Shown here in pieces: positions 6,758 through 13,360 of a stretch of DNA of 41,894 nt (positions are counted from its first letter, which is position 1; each line of letters starts with the position of its first letter). The stretch spans positions 1 through 41,894 of the forward strand of contig CAJUKV010000031.1 in assembly GCA_910587305.1 (NCBI GenBank), read 5' to 3'. The notes below the pieces were generated by a model. It was given only the letters and a program-made list of their open reading frames with translations, did not search any database and was not told where the DNA came from. The translations under genes and the position numbers were made by a program. Origin of the DNA: an uncultured Lachnospiraceae bacterium (GTDB lineage: Bacteria > Bacillota > Clostridia > Lachnospirales > Lachnospiraceae).

Positions 6758-8455
6758 ATGGGAATACTGAAAAAGTTGTGGCGTCTGTTGGAGGAGACGC
6801 AGCAGAGAAAGCTGCTTTTGTGGGCATTACTGTGCCTGTTTAGCCCGGCAATGGATTTGTTTGGCGTATCCATGATGATACCGGTTCTGCAGCAGGCATT
6901 TGACCGGGATGCTGCCGCTTCGGTGACGGGAAAAATTATTTTTTTGTCTCTGCTCCTTTTGATGACAGGGGTTTTTGAATTGATAAAGAATCGTATTTCC
7001 ACTGCCCTGGTGGTGGATATCGCCCATAGCTGGTCTGTGAAGATTTACGAACTATATGGCATGGAGGGGCTGGAAGAGCATAACCGGAAAAATGCTGCGG
7101 AGGCTGTGGGCGCCGCCAGGAACGATCCGGCCATCAGCGCCGGAATTATTATTTCTTATATGGATCTGGCTATCGGGGTGTTAACCACAGCAGCATACGC
7201 ATTGGCGATGCTCTATTTTGGAAGAGGAGTCGGCATAGCCAGTTGTATCTTGATGGCGGCGCTTATGGCGGCGCTGTATTACTACAGCCGTTCCCGTATT
7301 GAAAAATTTGGAGAGAAGAGACGACGGCTTGAAATCCGGGCCGGGGGATTAGTGTCTACAATGTTTGGTTCCTATAAGGAGGTCAGGATTGACACGCAGA
7401 GGCGGAACCTGTTAGAGAAATACCGGAAGGCAAGCGCAGCGTGCGCGCAGGTACAAAAAGATTATGCTTTCACTCAGGGGATTCAGGGGATTGTACTGCG
7501 TGATGTCATGCAGTCCGGCTTATTCCTCTTTTTGGCGGTAATGCTGGCAGCGGGGGTGGATTTAGCCTTTGTTCTTCCGGATGTATTAATTTTTATTACC
7601 CTGTTAATCCGAATGTTTCCTGCCTGTGTGCGGATTGTAAGGAGTCTGACGGACATTCGATTTGCTTCGAACTATTTTGAGGCGCTTGGGGAGTCGTTGG
7701 AGAGATATCTCCATCTGATGCAGGAGCGGGAGAACAAAATGCATGTCAGGGAAAAGCAGGTTACATTAAATAGGGGTATCCGGGTGGAAAACTTGAGTTT
7801 TTCTTATCCCAACGGAAAAAAGATTTTTGAAAACGCATCTATCGAAATTCCGGCCGGGGCCGCCACTGCGATTATCGGGCCCTCCGGCGAAGGAAAAACG
7901 ACATTGCTGGATTTGATTTTGGGATTATTGCATCCATCAAAGGGACATATTTGGTATGACGACTTTGAATTGGTGGAGGGGCGGGATGAACAGGGAGCAT
8001 GCCGCGCAGACATTGGAGCTGTGGTCAGTTATATTCCGCAGATTGTGTATCTGAATGATGAGACTGTCCGGGGGAATGTGACCTTTATGGCCTGTGAGGA
8101 CGATCAGGATGAGGACAGGATTATTCAGTGCCTTAAATGTGCGCAGATATGGAAGGATGTGCAGGAGATGCCGGATGGCCTGGATACGCTTATCGGGCAG
8201 AATGGCGTTGCGATTTCCGGCGGCCAGCGACAGCGTATCGCACTGGCCCGGGCGCTATATAAGCAGTCTGAAATTTTGATTATGGATGAGGCCACAGCGG
8301 CGTTGGATATGGGAACCGAACAGGCGGTACTTGACGCTGTCCGCCAGATGTGGGGCCGGAAGACACTCCTGATGGTGACCCACCGTCTCAGACTGGCCTA
8401 TGAGTGTGATCACATTTATAAGCTGGAAAACGGGCAGTTGGTGAAGGTACGGTGA
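6758..8455 (+). CDS. ABC exporter, fused permease and ATPase
   Basis: A 565-residue half-transporter of the type I exporter class, which should act as a homodimer in the cytoplasmic membrane. The N-terminal 300 residues contain several hydrophobic spans. The ATPase domain shows Walker A GPSGEGKTT (from residue 374), the signature SGGQRQR (from 487), Walker B ILIMDEATAALD (Asp510) and the switch His in VTHRLR. It sits between an Fe-S redox gene and a GT2 gene in a polysaccharide unit, so lipid-linked glycan or glycolipid export is the likely job, as in PglK/MsbA-like flippases; peptide or lipid export is possible. AAAGGGAGG lies 14 bases before the ATG, a rather long spacing. Its stop codon and the next start overlap by one base. 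Confidence 0.9.
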   Translation: MGILKKLWRLLEETQQRKLLLWALLCLFSPAMDLFGVSMMIPVLQQAFDRDAAASVTGKIIFLSLLLLMTGVFELIKNRISTALVVDIAHSWSVKIYELYGMEGLEEHNRKNAAEAVGAARNDPAISAGIIISYMDLAIGVLTTAAYALAMLYFGRGVGIASCILMAALMAALYYYSRSRIEKFGEKRRRLEIRAGGLVSTMFGSYKEVRIDTQRRNLLEKYRKASAACAQVQKDYAFTQGIQGIVLRDVMQSGLFLFLAVMLAAGVDLAFVLPDVLIFITLLIRMFPACVRIVRSLTDIRFASNYFEALGESLERYLHLMQERENKMHVREKQVTLNRGIRVENLSFSYPNGKKIFENASIEIPAGAATAIIGPSGEGKTTLLDLILGLLHPSKGHIWYDDFELVEGRDEQGACRADIGAVVSYIPQIVYLNDETVRGNVTFMACEDDQDEDRIIQCLKCAQIWKDVQEMPDGLDTLIGQNGVAISGGQRQRIALARALYKQSEILIMDEATAALDMGTEQAVLDAVRQMWGRKTLLMVTHRLRLAYECDHIYKLENGQLVKVR

Positions 8456-9435
8456 TGACGGATTATCAATATGTGAAAAACAGAGTATCGGTTGTGACGC
8501 CGGTCTATAATGGGGAGAAACATCTGCATCGGTTATTAGAGTCAGTTCTTGCCCAGGATTGGGATAATATTGAGATGATTCTGGTGGACGACGGTTCCCG
8601 GGACGGAACCTTAAACGTGGCGGATTCCTTCCGAAACAGATTTAAGGCCCGGGGTTTTTCCTTTCGGATTATTGAAGCACAACACCGGAATGCATCTGCC
8701 GCTATTAATTATGCGCTGCCTTTGGTTACGGGAGAATTCCTCATTTGGCCGGACAGTGACGATGCTTTATACCCTGATTCTATCAGTAAGCGGGTATCTT
8801 TTTTGCAGGAAAATCCTCAATATCAGTGTGTGCGTTCTCTGGCGGTTTACCGTAGTGAGGACGGTGCGCCCTGTCCGCCTCAGGAGAATATGGCCTTTAC
8901 AGAGAGAGAGGAGTTGTTTTTTCCTGTCCTGATGGGAGAGAGCTTTGTGTGCTGCGGGTGTTATATGCTGCGCTGTCAGGCTTTTTTTGCAATCTATCCA
9001 AAGAAGCGTATCCCGGAGTACGATGTGGGGCAGAATTTCCAGATGCTTCTTCCATTTCTGTATTGTCACCGCTGCCCTACAATTCCGGAAGAACTTTATA
9101 CGGTTTATGTCCGCCCGGACAGCCATTCTCATCAGGCATCCGTCGGAGAACAGGAAGAACGGTATGCTGCGTTTGAGGTGTTGGTAGATCAGCTGGCAGA
9201 TATCTGTGCCATTCGTGAGCCAGGGGAATTATTTCAGATTGCGCTGTGGAAGCATAGAAGGCGTTATGTGCTTTATCGGAACCTGAATAAGCGCGCAAAG
9301 ACAGTGGCGGCGCTTTCGTGGCTGTGGGTTCACGGCGATATAGAGCCTGCCCGTGCTTTTCGAGAATGCATAAGGGTGATTTGCGGTCCCCGCCTGCTGG
9401 GGCTTTGGCGGAGGCTGAAAACCCGAAAATTTTAG
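8455..9435 (+). CDS. GT2 family glycosyltransferase
   Basis: A 326-residue GT-A glycosyltransferase. It has RVSVVTPVYNGEKHL near the N-terminus, MILVDDGSRDGT, and a DSD metal-binding motif in IWPDSDDALYPDS. ATG 8455 overlaps the ABC transporter's stop by one base; a GTG one codon earlier is possible. The middle contains a CCGCYML segment, and the C-terminus has several Arg/Lys-rich stretches that could sit on the membrane. It is the last gene of the first polysaccharide unit and is followed about 50 bases later by a strong terminator. Donor and linkage are unknown. Confidence 0.87.
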   Translation: MTDYQYVKNRVSVVTPVYNGEKHLHRLLESVLAQDWDNIEMILVDDGSRDGTLNVADSFRNRFKARGFSFRIIEAQHRNASAAINYALPLVTGEFLIWPDSDDALYPDSISKRVSFLQENPQYQCVRSLAVYRSEDGAPCPPQENMAFTEREELFFPVLMGESFVCCGCYMLRCQAFFAIYPKKRIPEYDVGQNFQMLLPFLYCHRCPTIPEELYTVYVRPDSHSHQASVGEQEERYAAFEVLVDQLADICAIREPGELFQIALWKHRRRYVLYRNLNKRAKTVAALSWLWVHGDIEPARAFRECIRVICGPRLLGLWRRLKTRKF

Positions 9436-9487
9436 GACTGTTCAGAAATAGCTTGTGAATAGTTCCTTATATGGAATGGCGGATAGT

Positions 9488-9545
9488 AATGCCGATAAGA
9501 TGAGAGACTTAAAATAGTCTTTCAACTTGTCGGCATTTTTTATTT
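9488..9545 (+). terminator. Intrinsic terminator ending the first polysaccharide unit
   Basis: A 12-bp outer stem (AATGCCGATAAG at 9488-9499 with 9526-9537, one G-U pair) enclosing a second stem (GAGAGACT/AGTCTTTC), followed by a T-rich run. It separates the 3378-9435 unit from the next promoter. The rest of the 383-base gap (9436-9818) holds the promoter and leader described next; no gene was seen in it. Confidence 0.88.
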
Positions 9546-9605
9546 TGAACCCTCACTTTGTTAAATTTAAAATCAACAATTTACCAACTCATTATACATT
9601 TAAAA

Positions 9606-9634
9606 TTGATAATATAATATGTTAGCTATATAAT
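9606..9634 (+). promoter_or_regulatory. Strong sigma-A-type promoter of the second polysaccharide unit
   Basis: TTGATA (9606-9611), 17-bp spacer, TATAAT (9629-9634). The expected start near 9641 gives a leader of about 178 bases before ATG 9819. Confidence 0.8.
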
Positions 9635-9639
9635 GGAAT

Positions 9640-9818
9640 AACCGCGGAGGAAGATGATTCAATTTCCAGAGGTCAAAAATAATTGTTCTGATGCGTTCGT
9701 CAGAATAAGAAGTAGTGAAGAGGTAAGTTTGGAAGTTTACTTTCAAACTACTTATTGATGGCTTAGTGTAAATAAGGCAAAGGTGAACTTCGTTCACCTC
9801 GCAGAAATGAGGGGATAT
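9640..9818 (+). promoter_or_regulatory. Structured leader RNA A, related to leader B at 24816-24965
   Basis: An untranslated leader with three hairpins: 9686-9705 (TTCTGATG/CGTCAGAA, CGTT loop), 9726-9749 (AGTTTG/CAAACT arms), and 9781-9799 (AGGTGAAC/GTTCACCT, three-base loop) just before the ribosome binding site GAGGGG. The block 9738-9767 (TACTTTCAAACT, then CTTATTGATGGC and AGT) recurs at 24901-24928. CGCGG followed by GATTCA near the 5' end recurs too. No known riboswitch class was recognised. A leader for transcription elongation control of the polysaccharide operon is the most natural reading, by analogy with the EAR, ops/JUMPstart and LoaP systems; that is inference. Confidence 0.6.
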
Positions 9819-11039
9819 ATGAAAATATTAATCGTAAATAAATTTCTGTATCCTCAGGGAGGAGCGGAAACTTATATTCTTAAAACAGGCGATTATTTAC
9901 AAAAACACGGACATGAAGTGCAGTATTTTGGTATGCAGGATGATAGAAATCTGGTAGGAAATGAACTGAATCTTGAGACACATCACTTGGATTTCCGGTC
10001 AAAAAATATATCCCGTTTTCTATATCCTTTTCGAATTATTTACTCCTTCGAGGCAAAGAGGAAAATACAACGTGTGGCCAGACAATTTAAGCCTGACATT
10101 GTACATTTTAATAATATTAATTATCAGCTAACCCCCTCTATCATTGATGGGATAGCCGAGCTGGGAATCCCAATGGTACAGACAGTACATGATTTTCAGC
10201 TGATTTGTCCCAATCATCTGCTGCTTAATTTAAGGAGAAAAAAACCATGTGACCTTTGCGTGGAAGGAAACAAATGGAATTGCACCTACAACAAATGTAT
10301 CCACGGATCTCTGATAAAAAGTATATTGGGCAGCATAGAAGGGAAACTATACCAAAAACGGAATACTTACAATAAGATAGAACGCTTTATCTGCCCCAGC
10401 TATTTTCTGCAGTCAATGCTGGCGAGGGATAAGCGTTTTCAGGGAAAGACGGAAGTATTGCACAATTTTATCGAAATTAATCAAAAATCCGAAGGCCTTA
10501 AGAAAAAGGATTATGTCCTTTATTTTGGCAGACTGTCGGAGGAAAAAGATATCACAGGGCTTTTGCGTGCATGCAGGCTTTGCCCGGAGATTCCCTTTGT
10601 GATAGCGGGGGACGGCCCACTGAAACACCTGCTTAGCGATTTACCTCCTAATGTACGTTATGTGGGATTTCAAAAAGGGGACGCGCTGCTAAGGCTTGTG
10701 GCGCAGGCGCGGTTTTCCTTATATTTTTCTGTCTGGTATGAAAACTGCCCCTTATCTGTTCTGGAATCCCAGTCTCTTGGCACTCCGGTTTTGGCGAATC
10801 GAATTGGCGGTATTCCGGAATTGATTATTGACGGGAAAACCGGCATCCTCATAAATGAATTTTCACCTGAAAATTATGCAAAGCAGATACATATGCTTTA
10901 TCAGGACAGAGAAAAGCTGGCCGTTATGGAGAAGGGATGCAGGGAACGGTCGGATTTTTTAACGCTTGCCTCCTATTGTGAAAGATTACAGCATATTTTT
11001 GAAAACATATTAGAGAGCAGGTATAAAGATGAAACGTAA
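9819..11039 (+). CDS. GT4 family glycosyltransferase
   Basis: A 406-residue GT-B retaining glycosyltransferase. ATG 9819 is chosen because GAGGGG precedes it and the protein then starts with the family's MKILIVNKFLYPQGGAE; an upstream GTG would place the start inside the leader hairpin. The acceptor half contains HDFQLICPNHLLL and a four-Cys stretch (CDLC ... CTYNKC), seen in a subset of GT4 enzymes and perhaps metal-binding. The donor half has YFGRLSEEKDI, VIAGDGPLK and the EX7E-type motif within CPLSVLESQSLGTPV, near residues 305-320. It is the first gene after the strong promoter and leader, and overlaps the next gene by 11 bases. Sugar specificity is unknown. Confidence 0.9.
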   Translation: MKILIVNKFLYPQGGAETYILKTGDYLQKHGHEVQYFGMQDDRNLVGNELNLETHHLDFRSKNISRFLYPFRIIYSFEAKRKIQRVARQFKPDIVHFNNINYQLTPSIIDGIAELGIPMVQTVHDFQLICPNHLLLNLRRKKPCDLCVEGNKWNCTYNKCIHGSLIKSILGSIEGKLYQKRNTYNKIERFICPSYFLQSMLARDKRFQGKTEVLHNFIEINQKSEGLKKKDYVLYFGRLSEEKDITGLLRACRLCPEIPFVIAGDGPLKHLLSDLPPNVRYVGFQKGDALLRLVAQARFSLYFSVWYENCPLSVLESQSLGTPVLANRIGGIPELIIDGKTGILINEFSPENYAKQIHMLYQDREKLAVMEKGCRERSDFLTLASYCERLQHIFENILESRYKDET

Positions 11040-11943
11040 AACAGGTAATTTTTTTTGGGTGCTTTTTATTTTTGCCATAATAGTTTCCGCCGTTCTAATA
11101 TGGATAGTCCGGTCAAATGCCAGTTTTACGGAGACCTTTTATTCCTTATATAACAATAAGGTAGAAACGCCGATAAGGGCTGTCCTTTTATCGGATTTGC
11201 ATCAGAAAGAATTTGACGATGGAAACGGGAAACTGGCAGCGCGGATACAGGAGCTTAAGCCTGATATGATCCTGATTGCCGGAGATATGGTAAATAAAAA
11301 AGATACGGATATTGCGGGCTGTCTTTCCCTTTGCAAAAATCTTGCGGAAATTGCGCCGGTGTACTATGGCCTTGGAAATCATGAAAATGAAATTGTTTAC
11401 GGAAGTGAGTTAAACCGGGAGTTTTTTGAAAAAAACGAAAAGCTGTCGGAGGATAAACCGGAAAATTTTACGCCGATTATCGTGGATGATTCCCTGATTG
11501 CGGGGCTTGAAGAGGCGGGTGTTACGGTTTTGCAGAACGAATCCGTGACAGTTCGGGTGAAGGAAAATCAGATAGATATCGGCGCAGTCAGTACAAACCT
11601 CAGCAGCTTCTGGCCCTACTCAGGACAGTTTATTTATGATTTTTCATATCATAATAGTGAGCATTTTAAAATATTGATTAGCCACAGGCCGGAACCTGTA
11701 ATGGAATATATTCCGGATTATCCTGTTGATCTGGTGGTATCAGGGCATAATCATGGAGGAATTATCCGCATTCCCGGACGGGGCGGCCTTCTGTCGGTGG
11801 ATGAGGGTCTTTTTCCGACTTATGATGAAGGAATATTCAAGTACGACTCTCTTACCATGATTGTAGGAAGAGGATTAGGCAGTCATGGGTGGATACCGAG
11901 AATATTTAATAAACCGGAGCTGGTGGTCATTGACATCAATTAA
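11029..11943 (+). CDS. Membrane-anchored metallophosphoesterase
   Basis: A 304-residue calcineurin-like phosphoesterase similar in layout to YkuE/YaeI-type proteins. Residues about 9-26 form an N-terminal membrane anchor, which should put the catalytic domain outside the cytoplasm. Metal-binding motifs appear in order: LLSDLHQ, IAGDMVNKKD, LGNHENE and VSGHNHGG, with ISHRPEP between the last two. It overlaps the GT4 gene and is followed by the co-polymerase genes, so it is part of the polysaccharide operon. Family members cleave phosphomonoesters or diesters including pyrophosphate lipids (LpxH/YkuE relatives). Here it could recycle an undecaprenyl carrier or trim phosphodiester-linked glycan, which would fit the Stealth transferase encoded at 23724. 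The substrate is not known. Confidence 0.88.
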   Translation: MKRKTGNFFWVLFIFAIIVSAVLIWIVRSNASFTETFYSLYNNKVETPIRAVLLSDLHQKEFDDGNGKLAARIQELKPDMILIAGDMVNKKDTDIAGCLSLCKNLAEIAPVYYGLGNHENEIVYGSELNREFFEKNEKLSEDKPENFTPIIVDDSLIAGLEEAGVTVLQNESVTVRVKENQIDIGAVSTNLSSFWPYSGQFIYDFSYHNSEHFKILISHRPEPVMEYIPDYPVDLVVSGHNHGGIIRIPGRGGLLSVDEGLFPTYDEGIFKYDSLTMIVGRGLGSHGWIPRIFNKPELVVIDIN

Positions 11944-11971
11944 TTGATAAATAAATAGAGGAATGGAATCA

Positions 11972-13360
11972 ATGTATTATTTTGTCAGGTATTACAGATA
12001 TATTATATTATTGGTTTCCTTTTTGTTTATTTTATATGGTTTACTGCATATTTTGACGAAGGATGCCTTTTTCAAAGCAAAATACCTTGTGGTTCAGCGG
12101 CATAAGGAAAAGAAGAACAGATTATTGCAGTTTTTTATTCTGATGATTTTTCTGCTGAACTGCGTCATGATTCCGCAGATGGAGCGCGGGTATGCAACGG
12201 CGGAAATTTCGCTTAATTACCCCGAGGCTTCCCAGGGACTTAACCCCAACGGTACAAGATATAATCAGGTGGATATTTTAAATACGGAGGTTTTGGAGAA
12301 CACCATTGAAAAGGGGGCGCTTAAAAATGTCACGCCGGGGAACCTGAAACGAACTTTAAGCGTCTGGCCGAGGGTACAAGGCAGCAGTGAAAATGAAGAC
12401 GCTTATTTCATATCCACACAGTTTGTCCTCTCCTATAGCAGGGATAAGGATACCATGCATCTGGATGGGGAAAAATTGACCGCCCTGGCTGCGGAAGCCT
12501 ATAAAGAATGGTTTTTACGGCAGTATTCGGATAATGTTACCGCATTAAATCTTGATTTTGAAGAAATAGAGGCGGAGGATTACCTGGATATTTGCGAATA
12601 TTTGAAAAAAGAGGCGGAAAAAATTGGCGCTTATATGAAAAACATGTCGGATAAGGAATCTGCTTTCCGTTCGCAGGCCAACGGGGAAACCTTTCAGTCG
12701 GTTTCATCGAGGGCTTATAAGGTGTCGAATGTAATGGTGGAGAACCTGGAGGCGTATGTGCTGGAAAACGGCTTGTCAAAGGAGATTCCCACCTACATGG
12801 GAAAGCTTGGGTTTAAGAATGCTTTCTTATATTTTGACGCATTGAAGGCCGACAGGGCAAGTAAGAACAATCTGGAGGCGATATCGCTTTATGAAGACGA
12901 TATGGCAAGAATTGTGCTGGTTCCTACTTATGATACGGACGCGCAGTTTTATATGTCGGAAACCAGAATTGGTATTGATGATTTCGCGGCGGATGCGGAC
13001 AGCTACTCCAATCAGAAGACCTCTCTTTCCGGCGAGATTGCTTTCAATAACCATGTTCTTAATCAGCTTTCCCAATCATCGGGAAGCAGTAAAACGAATG
13101 AAAAGGCGGAACAGTTAGTTATTCAGATTGAAAATGAATTATATAGATTGGCCGAAGAAGCAAAAACTCTGGTGGCGGAATACAGTACCAGACAGGCGAA
13201 CGAATATATGACAATAACGGTTGACAGTTGGGAGAATCGGGTGGGGAAGACTGCAGTCAAAATATTGCTGTATACAGCCGTATTTGCCGTAGGTATCTAC
13301 AGCGCAGCCATTGCCCTGTCGCTGCATGACAGAGAGGAAAGGAAGAAACATTCGTTATGA
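11972..13360 (+). CDS. Wzz-like chain-length/co-polymerase membrane protein
   Basis: A 462-residue protein with two N-terminal membrane spans (about residues 9-28 and 48-66), a long extracytoplasmic region with predicted helices, and a C-terminal span (about 430-452). After the second span comes a Wzz-type start to the outer domain: PEASQGLNPNGTRYNQVDI followed by VLENTIEKG. The next gene has the equivalent segment (YAPDGSQIDVTEI, then NMAKVMANLGL), so the two are related. ATG 11972 is preferred over ATG 11963 because AGAGGA lies nine bases before it but directly abuts the earlier one. Its role would be to set polymer length with the Wzy-like protein at 15783. It ends with a four-base overlap into the next gene. 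Overall similarity to named Wzz proteins is weak, so the call rests on topology and context. Confidence 0.65.
   Translation: MYYFVRYYRYIILLVSFLFILYGLLHILTKDAFFKAKYLVVQRHKEKKNRLLQFFILMIFLLNCVMIPQMERGYATAEISLNYPEASQGLNPNGTRYNQVDILNTEVLENTIEKGALKNVTPGNLKRTLSVWPRVQGSSENEDAYFISTQFVLSYSRDKDTMHLDGEKLTALAAEAYKEWFLRQYSDNVTALNLDFEEIEAEDYLDICEYLKKEAEKIGAYMKNMSDKESAFRSQANGETFQSVSSRAYKVSNVMVENLEAYVLENGLSKEIPTYMGKLGFKNAFLYFDALKADRASKNNLEAISLYEDDMARIVLVPTYDTDAQFYMSETRIGIDDFAADADSYSNQKTSLSGEIAFNNHVLNQLSQSSGSSKTNEKAEQLVIQIENELYRLAEEAKTLVAEYSTRQANEYMTITVDSWENRVGKTAVKILLYTAVFAVGIYSAAIALSLHDREERKKHSL

Noticed and set aside
9781..9799. Hairpin before the GT4 gene as the start of its coding sequence
   Set aside because: An in-frame GTG exists at 9783, but the encoded extension is just the palindrome, and the conserved protein start with a ribosome binding site lies at 9819.
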